Positions 35,331 to 46,734 of a stretch of 64,000 nucleotides of DNA are shown piece after piece. The notes beneath the pieces are model-generated. The model was not told the origin of the DNA, ran no database searches, and saw only the letters and a program-made list of their open reading frames with translations. Origin of the DNA: Carettochelys insculpta (taxonomy: Eukaryota > Chordata > Testudines > Carettochelyidae). A program made the position numbers and the translations under genes. The stretch lies in contig NC_134138.1 of NCBI RefSeq assembly GCF_033958435.1, positions 78,850,298-78,914,297 of the forward strand, written 5' to 3'. Each line of letters starts with the position of its first letter. Within the stretch, counting starts at the first letter, position 1.

Positions 35331-35399
35331 ACAAGTGAAGTGACACTCCACCAGTGCTGTGTGTGTTCTATACCCTCCTGCTTGCTTCATACACAGTGT

Positions 35400-36440
35400 C
35401 CAGACTTTGGCCTGCCCTCATGGTGGTGCGTTGCCAGCTTGCTCTGGTGGTGGTTCTGAGCTGACTTGCTCTGGTGGCAGGGTGCGGCTAGCCCAGCCTC
35501 TGACGGTGCAAGTGCATCTGTAAGGAAGACAAGGAGGAGAGGGGAACAGGCTGACTGTTTTGGCCCCCACACTGAACGGACTAGCAGCCAAGGGGGAGCG
35601 TGTGCCCAGAGGGGTCTGTCTGCTGGGGCTGTGTGGGACATACCTGTGCTGGGCTCACAGTGTGAGGTCCTGGCCAAGCCAGCCAGGTGAGACTCACAGC
35701 ACAACTCCTTCCCCGCACACACACATTTCCTCCACACCCTGGGGTGTGTGACATGCAGGGTACTTACTAGAGGGACCCTCAAAGAGCCCTGGGAATGCCC
35801 TGGAGGTTGCCTGGCTGAAGGAACCTGAGTCCAGAACAAAGAACAGTTGCTGCTACTGACCTCAGACCCTGTGTCCACCTCCTGCAGGGGTTGGGTCCCA
35901 GTGTGCTCCTGGTCCTCCTCGGGCTCAGATATGGGGGGGGGGGGCGCTCCTCAGTGGTTTCCACAGGATCTGGCAGGGGGTGGTAGTGTCATCACCCCCC
36001 AGAAGGTGGTGGAGCCCCTGGTAGTGGGGGCAGGTGGCTGGTCCTGCCCCGGCCTCCACTTTGGATCATAGGCCTGGACATACTCCTGCCTCAGTTCCTT
36101 AACTTTGGTCTGTAGCAGGAGGGGTGGCCCCCTGCTGCCAGGGCAGTGGGCAGCCAGGTACAGGCAGGAGTGTTCCTCCACTTTGCGAGGGGTCCAGAAG
36201 GGTGTGTTCATCACCACACATGGCCAGGACATTTTGGATCTTGGGCCTGGTCCAGGAGGAGGTCCAGCTTTTTGTGCCCTGCAGGGCGGGGTGGCCACTG
36301 GGATCCCTCTGGCTGGTCTGTAGAGGGCCCTGGGGAGTCACATGGTGGCTGGCTGTCTCCCATGTCGCTGAGATCAGCTGCAAGGAGTGGCTCTGAGGGC
36401 ACCGAGCAGACAGAACGTTGATGGGCTGCTTCCCTGCCAC
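35400..36440 (-). pseudogene. Harbinger Myb-like second ORF, N-terminal part
   Basis: On the minus strand a GC-rich region has broken open frames. The diagnostic stretch is LLQTKVKELRQEYVQAYDPK (36,060-36,119), which matches the VRSKVKELRQxYxxA helix of the Myb/SANT-like trihelix protein carried by PIF/Harbinger elements. This protein normally helps the transposase enter the nucleus and bind the element ends. Just upstream, TPFWTPRKVEEHSCLYLAA is compatible with the start of the Myb domain (the usual form has a Trp, Thr and acidic residues). Stops near 35,940 and frame changes break the gene. The N-terminal acidic region follows downstream as a Pro/Glu-rich tract. Confidence 0.6.
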
Positions 36441-37132
36441 AGGTTTCTGGCGCTCCCTGCAGTTTTAAGAATTGCCAGAGGCAGGGTCCATAGAGGTGGG
36501 ATTGCTGTGGACAGGACGTCCCCTGAGGCAGCTGGCCGGCACCAGGGAGGACATTTCTGTTGACAGAAGGCACCCTAGATCATCCAGACTAGCTTTCTGT
36601 TGACAGAAATCTGTCAAGAGAGGCATTCTGCTTCATGTGGAAATGGCAGAATGCTGTTGACAGAAGTGCCACGTTCTGTCAATTTATGGTTTTGACAACT
36701 AAACTCTCTAGTGTAGACATAGCTAGTCACACAAACTGCCTAATGTTGACCTAACTATAGTGTAGACCATCCCCTAGATTCAGTGACATAGATCTGACTG
36801 CTGACTTGATAGCAGTATATTCAGAAAAAATGTTGGTAGAAAAAATCTTTTTCTACCAATAAACTGAGTTGTAGTACATCATGAAGAGAATGCAAAGGGA
36901 AAGTAAGTGGCAAATGAGAAATATATTTAACTGCTATTTACATAGAGGATTGAGGAAGAGATAATCTGCCAGCACCTTCAAAACCCACATTCCAACTCCT
37001 ACACTTTTTGATATGATTTGTCAAAATTTTTTTCAAATAATAATATTAAAATTCCAACTAAAATTTAATCTGCTGGCTTTCTCTGATTGGTTGGGATTCT
37101 TTGTGAAGAGAAGCAATACTATTTTTCCTTCA

Positions 37133-37360
37133 GGTTGTGTCTAAATAGCATTCCCTTTCAGAGGAGGAATGCAGATGAGGGAGATTGAAAATGTAAATGA
37201 AGCTCTGATTTACAAATCTTGTGCTTCATTTGTATAATCTCCTCCTGAACAGATTTTTCCAAAAATAAAAGCATCAGTGTAGATAGGGTTCCTTCAGAAA
37301 AAAGAAAAAAAAATTTTGAAACAACTGTTCTTCCCAATTCTTTTCAGGAAGAAGGGTTCT
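37133..37360. mobile_element. Degraded MITE related to 30,148-30,379
   Basis: GGTTGTGTCTAAATAGC at the left, TCCCTTTCAGAGGAGGAATG, TGAAAATGTAAATGAAGC, TTGTGCTTCATTTGTATAAT and GGTTCCTTCAGAAAA follow the order seen in the 30.15-kb copy. The right end is lost or very diverged. Confidence 0.5.
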
Positions 37361-37477
37361 TTTGAAGCATTATTATAAGTAGATTATTTTATATGTTGTA
37401 GAATCTTGATGGGAAGTTTTTTTTCACATTCAATCTTCTTGATTAAAATGTACCATGTTGGCAAAATTAAATGTTTG

Positions 37478-37562
37478 GAGAAGTGGGTCTGTCCCATGAA
37501 AGCTCCTCACCTAATAAATCATTTTGTTAATCTTTAAAGTGCTACAGGACTGCTTTTTTTAT
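37478..37562 (+). mobile_element. Penelope-like element 3' end fragment
   Basis: GAAGTGGGTCTGTCCCATGA, then AGCTCCTCACCTAATAAATC and GTTAATCTTTAAAGTGCTAC. Only the forward 3' segment remains, and the terminal GACTAACAC tail is missing. Confidence 0.8.
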
Positions 37563-37918
37563 TTCTGCAATTGTTCCAAGAAGGCAATCTTTTCGCCTCT
37601 AATGTCGGCAGAGATCTAATCAGAGGAAAAACAGTCTAGATGTTGCCTGAGCCCTCCAATATATTTCCATGGGGACATTATCTATTTTAATATGAAGCCT
37701 CTAGAGAAGGATTTTGTTTATTAAAAAGAAGAGATAATGAGGTAAATATTTAAGGTCACCAAAAGTAATAGCAGTAACAATATAATGCCAAGTGGAAGTT
37801 ATTATTTGAATTATGCATGTGCCCTTGGTTTTCAGGAAATATATACTACCTCAGGAAGTAAATTTCTTCTTAGGCAATGTTTACGCTGCTGTTACCCTCA
37901 GAGATGGTTCAGATTTAT

Positions 37919-37923
<5 letters not shown>

Positions 37924-37963
<40 letters not shown>
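37924..37963. repeat. (TA)n microsatellite
   Basis: About twenty uninterrupted TA units. Confidence 0.95.
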
Positions 37964-37967
<4 letters not shown>

Positions 37968-38091
37968 TTGTTGCTGTGTTTCTTGATAATTAATTACACA
38001 CAGTATTATATAGGTACCAGTTTGCTTTAGGAGTCATGATTTTACAATTACTGACACTTCATTTAGTGGTATTACCTTAACATGACACACA

Positions 38092-38094
<3 letters not shown>

Positions 38095-38127
<33 letters not shown>
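38095..38127. repeat. (GT)n microsatellite
   Basis: About sixteen GT units followed by a TA/CA-rich tract to about 38,160. Confidence 0.95.
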
Positions 38128-38129
<2 letters not shown>

Positions 38130-38693
38130 ATACATATATACACATGTATACCTATATAATAATGTGTGTAATTACTTATCACTAAACATCAACACAACAA
38201 AATCCATACTGGATTGTATGCATAATGTGGCTAAGTTTACCTGGAATGACATTGGAATAGAACTGGAGTAATACAGTGATGACTTTTGCTTTTCCTGGCT
38301 TTTAATGTAATTTCACAACAATGTTTTGGAATTTAAATTTCCCTACTTTTCCTTTAAAGAAAGCAAAGGGCAGAATGTCTCCACTGAGAAGCTATGAGAA
38401 TTCAAGGTTACATCTAAACATAGGACTTCATCCAAAGCGCACTGAAGTCCATAAATGCCACTCAGATACCATCTCAAATACTTCAGCATGTTCCAGAAGT
38501 TGTAGAAGGAGAAGCACAAACAAGGATCTCTGATAAGTCTACTACAGGCATGAAAAATTTGTATTGCCAGAAACAAGCAAAGTATATTAGTCCTGCCTTC
38601 CAAATTAATGAGCTTGGCTTAAAACCATGAGATATTAAAGATAGAACATGTGCGGTTCTATCAGTTTAGCTTCTGGTTTGGAAAACTTAGGGG

Positions 38694-39348
38694 TGGGGTT
38701 GGCAATGAAAACAGCAAGAAGAGCTAACACATTCTGTAAAAAACGTAATAATTCAAGAGCTGCAGTGCATGTGAATACGAGGTGGTCCTTAAAAATAATG
38801 TTAAACTGTACTTTTTTAAAAACAATGCACACACAACGATTTGTAATACAACACGTTTACTGCAGAATGTTCACAACCTTTTTACATGCTCTATTTCCTC
38901 ATACTTTACCTGTGTGTGTTTGTACCACTGTCTTACTGACTTTCGCTTCTGAGCCTATTTTAATTATGCCAATTTTACTTCACATTTAATTTCAGTTTTC
39001 TTTCTTAAAATGTGTGTTGTCTGTCACAGCAGGAATGGCACAAGCTTCTTTTTCAAAATCAAGACTTTATTAGCAATATGACCAAAACACAGTTACAGTA
39101 TCATATCCCACAATGCACTGGACATATTAAAGGGGAAGTTATCTAGTGTTTCCAGATCACATATTGTTTCCTATTCAGATATGAATTGTTCATTGTTGGG
39201 CTTTTAGATGTTCACCATTTATCAAAAACAATCAGGAGGGTTTCTTTTTCTTTTTCTTTTTTTTACCTTGCATTTATAGCATTGGGAGCCACCAAGAAAT
39301 AATTGAAGAGCCACATGTGGCTCTGGAGCTGCAGGTTGCAGACCGCTG
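38694..39348. mobile_element. hAT-type non-autonomous element, second copy
   Basis: It shares AGCAAGAAGAGCTAACAC, TTCAAGAGCTGCAGTGCATG and GAGGTGGTCCTTAAAAATAA with the 26.44-kb copy, and ends AGCCACATGTGGCTCTGGAG then CTGCAGGTTGCAGACCGCTG, a hAT-like terminus. The left end TGGGGTTGGCAATG is its imperfect complement. It is non-coding. Confidence 0.65.
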
Positions 39349-40021
39349 ACTCAGGGTATTTCCTTGTGTCAAGTTTTATCTTCAAACACTGAGGCTAGAA
39401 ACTCACTGCAGTGAACTGAGGCTTTAAGAAAGTTATATAATGAAATCACAAGAGCTGACAAGCCGAGTGACTGTACTTTCACCAAGCACTGCACCGTCAT
39501 GGAAGTGCAAACATTCAGAAAGCATTTTCTACTGCAGGCATTAATGCCATTTTGAAGGCCTTTTTTGTCAGAGCTGCAAGCAAAGGGTTATTTCCATCCC
39601 TTGAAATGTCATGCATTTCACAAATAATAAAATCATTTCTAATGATCCTTCCACTTCAGACCTGGGAGACAGGCAACTTGGCCTGTCAGGAAATCAAGCA
39701 GATAGTTTTTACTGAAAATCTGATTCCACATATTCCCATGGAACATTTTGATTCCATTGAATCAGTCTCTTCCAACAGAAAACTGTTCAATCAGAAATTT
39801 ATAGGGTTATTACTATGCAACTAACTCTATTCAAACTTGGCAATGGATTTATTCCTGTATGAGAATCAATAACATATCAAGATCAAAGTTCAGTTGTGTG
39901 AAAAAGACCATGACATTTTTATTAAAGTAGCAAAAAGCATTCACCTTTATAAGAATTATTGGGATCTGGAAGCTGTGTGTTTTTTCAGTCCCCCCATCCC
40001 CCGCACTCTCTCTCTCTCGCG

Positions 40022-40076
<55 letters not shown>

Positions 40077-40267
40077 AGAAAATGAAGGAAAAAGAAGTGG
40101 TCACTTTCAGCCAGAGAAAGCACTGAAAATTTAGAATGGAGCTTCCAAACAGTTCATCGATCCATTCAGAGAGTAAATGCAGGGCTGAGTACACAGTGTT
40201 AACAAACCATGACTTAATTTACTCTATTATATATCAGTAATCTGTTAGATATATTTACCTTAAGATA
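39349..40267. other. No gene recognised; contains a CT/CA microsatellite
   Basis: AT-rich DNA. The only structured part is the compound dinucleotide repeat at 40,005-40,075. Confidence 0.45.
40005..40075. repeat. (CT)n(CA)n compound microsatellite
   Basis: CT units, interrupted once by CGCGCTCC, run into about ten CA/AC units. Read the other way they give Arg-Glu and Val-Cys repeats in spurious frames. Confidence 0.95.
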
Positions 40268-40593
40268 CAGATTGAACCGCTGTAATTGGGAATACTCTCA
40301 TTTGGCAACATCCGTAATCCAGCATGATTTTAGTTAGCTGGACAACCACTTATCATGGGCGTGGCCAATTTTTCTGTAGTCCCATAAAGTTTGTTTACAG
40401 CCACCAGTCCTGGCTCTCTGGGTGCTTTGCTGTTGTTTAGCTCAACTTTACCCCTAAATGTCTTCTAAGAGCGCAGTAAGCACTGAAAGTGTGGGCAATG
40501 TGGTAGACAATATTGAAATCCTGGGGTCCAGCAAATTCTTTTGTTTAGCACCAGTGAGGTCCCAAGAGTGGCAGATTAGAGAAGTTCAACCTG
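40268..40593. mobile_element. TA-flanked MITE, mariner/pogo-like
   Basis: The left terminus CAGATTGAACCGCTGTAAT and the complement of the right terminus, CAGGTTGAACTTCTCTAAT, are terminal inverted repeats, flanked by TA on both sides (40,266-40,267 and 40,594-40,595). TA target duplication and a CAGGTTGAACC end are what mariner/pogo-related MITEs show. It is non-coding. Confidence 0.85.
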
Positions 40594-40620
40594 TATTGTG
40601 AAGTAACTTTATTTTTGCTT

Positions 40621-40647
40621 AATAATAAAATAAATAAATAAATAAAA
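40621..40647. repeat. (AAAT)n microsatellite
   Basis: A short run of AAATA/AAAT units at the right of the MITE. Confidence 0.8.
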
Positions 40648-43600
40648 ATGATATACCCAGAGAAGGTTTTATTCTGAATAATAGATATATTAGTATTTGC
40701 TGATGGCAAAACACTGTGCTGGATTATCTCTAATGAGGACTAAAATATTTCTAATCATCCTTTCATTTCAGATTTGATCTCTTAACACTTCTAAACCAAG
40801 TTAACACAGCTAAGTAGATTAAAAACTTCCCAGTCAGAAGTCATCTTAGTGGACCAAAGTTTAAATTGGTTTGGGACTACATGAGCGCAAAATATGTGTT
40901 ATTTTAATTTAAGGGAAGGCTTTTGGAATAATGTGCATCCCCAAAATACTTATCCACAGAGTTGTCAGTGATTACAGACAGCATGCCTAAATTATATACA
41001 TATAGTCTGAGTCCAAGTATAGAGGAACACTACTTTTATGTTTTAGTGGTATAAGCCATGAAAAACAGAATATATAACCCCCATATACACACAGTACTCC
41101 TATGGAAAGTCTGTTATCCTAACTGGTGTCCTAGAAAGCTGAGATGGGGCTGAGCCAACAAATTTGGTACTGGACACAGATTCCAACCCTTACACACGTG
41201 CATACGGCTTGTGAGTCTTCTGCTTTTGGTGGTTGTTTTGAGCCTATCGCCTCTCAGAAGATGTTCAGTGGCATTACCACTATAAACAATATCTCTTTGT
41301 AACAGTGAGCCAATATTTAAAAAAAAAAAGAGTGTACTGGTGACTGACATTATCCTAGGGATCACTCTGTGTTTATATTTCTGACCTCAAGATGAAGAGC
41401 CTAGATTTTCCACAAGAACTGTACCTCCATTGAGCACCCAAGAGGGAGAAGATGACAGAGGACAAAACCAGTTGTAAATTTCCTTGAACTAGGTGAGAAA
41501 GGGACACAAGATAGCATCCAGCCCAAGAAGTGAGCAGCTCTGACTGGGAAAAAGAACTGTTCTCAGAGCAGCCAGTAGTCTTGTGACTTCAGGTTTTTCC
41601 TTTCTGCTTAACAACCAAGAATTGTGGACATATTTTACAGCCTGTAAAAGAGAATTTCACTCAATTTGTCACATAAAGCTCTAAAGAAACTTCCACACAT
41701 TTGTTTAATCCTAAGTATTTTCCTTGTTATGGCCAGAAACCAGCAATCAGGGCTACAAAAAGTATTTCAGAGTCTCTAGCTACACCTGTCTGTACTTTAT
41801 TCTCTGATAATACACATTTAGTGTGAAGTTGATGGCTGCAATTGTAAAATTCACATGAGGAAGCAGTTGGTCTAATCTCACTTTTGATTATGACGGCATC
41901 TGTAGTGATCTGCAGGTAAATTCATTCTGTTGAACGAGAGTGGCTTTGAGCAAGTATTGGGTTTCACAAATGATGGGTTGAAAAAGACAGCAGTATCCAA
42001 ATGGAGCTGGGATTACTGTATGTTCTCTCCATTATGTAGAGATTTTTCAAATAGACATAACCTGTCCAGATGGGTCCTTGTGCAAGACACAGTGGTTGCT
42101 ATTAGTAAATCAGTATTTTTTAGAAGTGAGGATACAGTGACATGAAATATCACAGATTTTCCCTTTACCTAAAATAGGAAAACACTGTGCAGCAATCCTT
42201 GAAAAATGGCAACATTATAGTTGCGTTCTCAATACAGAAACTATTAAAATGTCACATTTGCCTGCTGTTACCACAGATATAGTCCCCTATGTTACAGAAA
42301 TTCTGTGGTAATCTTAGAGGTAGCTATGTGGTAACTGTTAGCAAATTAGAGTTCATTGTGACCACTCTGTGTAATATTCCTTTTCACTTTATGCTAACCA
42401 TGCAAGCATCTTAGGTTTACTCCTGCATTCCCCTAAAATACCAATTAAAGAAATGGTGCTGTACTGTTCAAATTGCAAACATTTAGGGTTTTTCCCAAAA
42501 AACACTTAGGATGCTTGTCACAGTTCCATATGGCATTGAGTCAAAGTGGGATTTGGAACGTCTGTTGGCAAAAGTCAGGCAGATGAAAGTATGAATTTGA
42601 TCCACTGCAGGGTATAGGTGCTTAGATAAAAGCATATAGATACAAAGATAATAGGCTTTCTGGAAATAGCCTTAGTCAGGCAGACTGATTATAAAAGTTG
42701 GATCCTGCAGGCAAGCAAATACGAAAGAGATTGAGTCAGAGAGCTAAACTCCAGCTTTATTGGAAAGCCATGGAAACCAACAGAGCAACAAAAAAGACTG
42801 TGTATGTAAAGAGCAGAAAAGGGATAGAGCACATGGCGAATGTTAGAGGAAGAAAAAAATCAATAAATTAACATGCAGTATATGTAGGCTCACTGATGCA
42901 GGGGAGAGACAAAGGGGTCTATTGCCCAGGGACCTGGCAATTTAAAAAGGCCAAGGGCCATGACCATTGGAGCTCTGCTGAAAAGTACCTCTTAGTTCAA
43001 AGATGCTTTAGATTTACCACATGCAGGTTCCAGGGTTGGCTAACTGGTCCCTGGAACCTGCCTGAGGCATATCAAAAGTGTTTTTGAATCAAGAGACTGT
43101 GGTGGCTTTCCCAGGGCAGACAGGTTGGTCTGGGGAAGAGAGGGACAGTAAAGTAAAAAAGTAAATATGCCCCTGTGATAGTTTGCTATCAAACCTATGT
43201 TTTCTAACAGGAAGAGGAACTGAGACACACTTGCCTTTCAAGCTTACAGAAAAATTTCCTTTATAGCTGAAAGTCAAATTATAATTATTGAAATATTTTA
43301 CCCTTATGCTGATACTTCTAAGGGTTCTGTAATTAGGATCATCAATACCAGAAGAATGTCAGGTTTTTAGATATTTGTTACAAAATATAAGCAGCAATTT
43401 TCAAAGCCACTAAGGTCAATTGCATACATAACTCCAACTGATAGCCAGTGGGTGCTTTACTTGCCCTTTGTGTCTCTAAAAATCTCCCCGTAACTCTGTT
43501 TCTAAACAGAAGAAAAAAAAATCTACTAAATTTAAATTTCTGCTTCCACATATGTAACATGGGAGCCAAACTAAAATAAAACACCCTCTACAATCATTCA

Positions 43601-43761
43601 CGGAGAACTATGAGTCCCAGATCACACAGTAGCTGAATGATTAACGGCACAATAAACGTCTTCGAAAAACAAAATAACCTGCCCCCAAAAGGCAGATGAA
43701 AGTTAGCTGTAAAACTAACTTCTTTTTATTTAGAATACACATAGCAAGATTTTAATATATT
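40648..43761. other. No gene recognised
   Basis: AT-rich DNA with no element ends, RNA gene or splice-supported frame that I could defend. Confidence 0.4.
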
Positions 43762-43915
43762 CAAAGAATCAGAGAATACTGGCACTGGAAGGGACCTCAA
43801 GTCCAGCCCACTGCCCTCAGGGCAGGACCAAGCACTATCTGTATCATCCCCGTTAGATATTGATCTAACTTGTCCTTAAATATCTCCAATGATGGAGATT
43901 GCACTAACTAATTAT
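43762..43915 (-). mobile_element. CR1- or SINE-type 3' end fragment
   Basis: AATCAGAGAATACTGGCACT followed by GGAAGGGACCTCAAGTCCAG and GGACCAAGCACTATCTG matches the complement of the GGTCCCTTCCA-type 3' end found in CR1 LINEs and their dependent SINEs. No tRNA head is visible. Confidence 0.6.
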
Positions 43916-44489
43916 GAAACAATACAAGACTAAAGCTATTTAACACTTTGCAATCGATCACCTGCATGCCAGCTAGCCCGCAGCAGAATCCCTTTCCCAG
44001 TGTCACCGCTCCTTCTATGCCTGCTACACCATGACCTCCACTATATCAGCAGTATTCAGTGCTGAGCCACTCTGGAATGGTGGGGTAAACTCCGGGCTGT
44101 GCCATCTCATGAGCACCTGCATCAGAAAGGAAGCACACCTTCCATCTCCTCTGATTCTTTATATTCGATGAAGAGGATGGGGTGCAGTATTCCTGTTTGT
44201 TAGACAGTCTCTATAAAAGCTTTGTAAACATAAATATTATTTGGAACACAGATGGTAAATTACAGAGCTCTGTTTGATCCCCTAGGCCAGAGGGCCTCAG
44301 ATTGGCATGGAATATATTTGTAGGTGTGTGAGAAGTTTTAGGAGAAAAAAATACTGTGCACATTTTATCCACAGCAATGAATAGATGCCTATGTAGATCA
44401 CAGGAAAAAAATCACACATTATTCATGTGTTGGTCAGGGCATAAGGATCAAATTTTGAATGATTTTATACAGTTGTATATTTCATGTCA

Positions 44490-44732
44490 CACTTTCTTAA
44501 GCAAAACAAAAAAGCAGTCAGGTAACACTTAAAAGACTAGCAAAATAATTTATTAGGTGATGAGCTTTCGTGGGACAGCCCAACTTCTTCAGTAGTGAAG
44601 TACTGAAGTGGGTCCGTCCCATGAAAGCTCATCAGCTAATAAATTATTTTGTTAGTCTTTAAAGTGATACATGGCTGCTTTTTTGTTTGATAGAATACAG
44701 ACTAACACAGCTACCTCTCTGTCACTTTCTTA
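44490..44732 (+). mobile_element. Penelope-like foldback insertion with 10-bp target duplication
   Basis: The insertion is 44,500-44,722, flanked by CACTTTCTTA at 44,490-44,499 and 44,723-44,732. The inverted arm runs from GCAAAACAAAAAAGCAGTC to GACAGCCCAACTTCTTCAG. The forward arm runs from CTGAAGTGGGTCCGTCCCA to GGCTGCTTTTTTGTTT. A right-only tail reads GAATACAGACTAACACAGC then TACCTCTCTGT. No coding part lies between the arms: the whole insertion is an inverted 3' end joined to a forward 3' end. Confidence 0.92.
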
Positions 44733-44983
44733 TGCACTGCTGTTGAGGATGCCTGGCTCAAAGCTGCCTTTCTCATACCGCCCAGCTCTGAATCCAGTTC
44801 CCCTACCAGCAGTAGAGGAGAAGTAAAGGTGGCAAGATTATATCATGTTATACTTACGTCTTTGGTGCTGCTGGGAACACTCCTGCCTTCAGTGCTGGGC
44901 ACTCGGGCTGCAGCTGTACTTAGGGAGTGGGTGAAGGGAAGAAGGAAGAGTGTAAACTCAAAGAAGGGAAGCTGAGTGACTGG

Positions 44984-45115
44984 ATGTGTATCTGACGAAG
45001 TGGGTCTTTGCCCACAAGAGTTTATGCTCCTGAAAATATGATAGCCTATAAGGTGCCACAGGACTTCTCATTATTTTTGTGGATACAGACTAACATGGCT
45101 ACCCCTCTGATACTT
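44984..45115 (+). mobile_element. Penelope-like element 3' end
   Basis: TCTGACGAAGTGGGTCTTTG, CCCACAAGAGTTTATGCTCC, ATAAGGTGCCACAGGACTTC and the terminal GACTAACATGGCTACCCCTC. This is the same subtype as 181-277. It lies in the forward direction with no inverted arm. Confidence 0.85.
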
Positions 45116-45423
45116 GGGTTGGCCTGGGAGATGGCACAAAGCAGTGCAGGCCTTCACTTCCCAGCAGCTCCCATCACTGTGGTGGGTGTGAGGAGGTATG
45201 ACCCCCCTGCTGCTCTGCACCAGGCCCCTGCTAATCCCCAAGGCTGTGTCCCTTAAAAGAGGGGCTTTGGGGGCAGGGCTGCACTGTGGAGAGGGCTGAG
45301 TAGGGTGGGAAGAGGTAGCACATGATAGGAACAGGACTCGGGAAGAGTACAGTCATCATTGCAGGGCTGCAAGGATGTGTTCTGAGGGTAGATGGACCGT
45401 AGGTCTTTAGTTTGAGACTGCTG

Positions 45424-46734
45424 TGCTACACAGTGCAGGATTGAAGCTCATATTTCTTCAAGTCAATGTTTTCAAAAGAGCAGTTTCGACTTCCAGTTAC
45501 ATGTCATGACTCTTGAAATTTTCCTTAGACATTACGCACACAGCTGCCCTATCATTTTGCATATTAGGCTCAAAATTTTTGAGGGTGGCTTTAGATTTTG
45601 ACCACCTCAGTTTTTGGGAGTATAATTGGCCTGAGTTACCAGAGCATCGAGCAACTATAACCCCAGTTGAAGTCAGTCAGAACTGTGGTATCTCTGCACT
45701 TCTGAACATTTGTTCTTACACAGTCCTTAAGTTAGGCATCCAAAAATTGAGGCAACCAAAATCGGAGGAAAAATTTCAAAATGTGAGCTGCAATGGTGAA
45801 ATGAGTTCTAGGAGATTAATTTAGCTGAGCTAAACTCCATCCCGTTGTGCCAGCAGCTCCCGTTACCCATAAATTATTAAAAGCTTCAGGTAATCAGAGT
45901 AATTTGTCCTTTCAATGAAAACACAGACAACTTTTCAACAAATGCTTCAATTGTGCTGACTATGGCAACGTCAAAGGCGTCAATACAAATTCCAGAGGTG
46001 ACACTGCTGAGCTCGCTAAATGACAACTTGAAATAAACAAAACAGGTGAAACTTCAAAATGTAATAGGCTTCCAACATTAAAAGAACATTCCCTTCGTGA
46101 TTCAGTAGGTAAATATATCTAATTGTATTTCCAATCAAAGACTGGTTACCTCATTTCATCCTTCACCAAGGTACCATAAGATGCCAAAATGAAGGAAAGT
46201 ATGATATACTCGATCTTCCAGACTACAATAGACCTATTAGGTGGGTCCAGAAGGCTTCCTTTTATGCAGAAGTCCCTTGCAGATATGCTGGGTGGACAGG
46301 GTTAATTCTGTACTCCATTACAATAGTTTTACACAGAGTAATTCCACTGAAGACAACTATTGACATTATGAGTATTTAAATAGTCGTTTACTAAAAACAC
46401 ATCAACTTTCCTCCTACACATTCAGGGAAATGGGGAAACTACAGTCTGTCTGCTTACCACTTTTTGGAGACAGAGGTATTCTAGGATGTGTGGAAAAGCT
46501 GGACAAATAACTGATTTTCAGTTTGTTGGAAGTTCTGAAAAACTAAAAAACGTTAAATCAAATCCAGATATTACAAAAACTTTGAGTGGATGGAAAATGT
46601 CTGTTTAGGGTTGAAGAGAACACATTTCATCACACCTGAATTGGATATTTTTTCACATGAGAATCACAAAATGGTCAAAGGAGGGTGATTTGTTCTGGAG
46701 GGTAACCACCTCCTTCTGCTGTTTATCTTAGGGG
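45424..46734. other. No gene recognised
   Basis: AT-rich DNA. Short open frames have no domain or splice support. Confidence 0.4.

Larger units (their letters stand above)
30858..36724. mobile_element. PIF/Harbinger DNA transposon, 5.9 kb, internally deleted and interrupted by a LINE
   Basis: The left end TGTCTATGTCTACATGGGAG and the complement of the right end, AGCTATGTCTACACTAGAG, form terminal inverted repeats. They are followed by the GTCGACAGA/CTGTTGACAG words seen in the short TCGACAGA MITEs, so this is probably the longer parent type of those MITEs. Inside are a plus-strand transposase remnant (31,414-31,705), a plus-strand AATAAA at about 32,172, and on the minus strand pieces of the second, Myb-like protein (about 36,440-35,400 and 32,873-32,262). 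PIF/Harbinger elements carry exactly these two genes. A LINE and a Penelope-like foldback occupy 32.87-35.4 kb. The catalytic DDE part of the transposase was not found, so the copy is dead. Confidence 0.75.
44288..45423. mobile_element. hAT-type element interrupted by two Penelope-like insertions
   Basis: The left end CAGAGGGCCTCAGATTGG and the complement of the right end, CAGCAGTCTCAAACTAAAG, share CAG..G.CTCA.A, a hAT/Charlie-style terminus. The interior has no coding sequence. The Penelope-like pieces at 44,500-44,722 and 44,984-45,115 lie inside it and are younger. The call is moderate because the ends are diverged and no target duplication is clear. Confidence 0.45.

Noticed and set aside
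39849..40070. Frame with Arg-Glu and Val-Cys repeats
   Set aside because: Reads through the CT/CA microsatellite.
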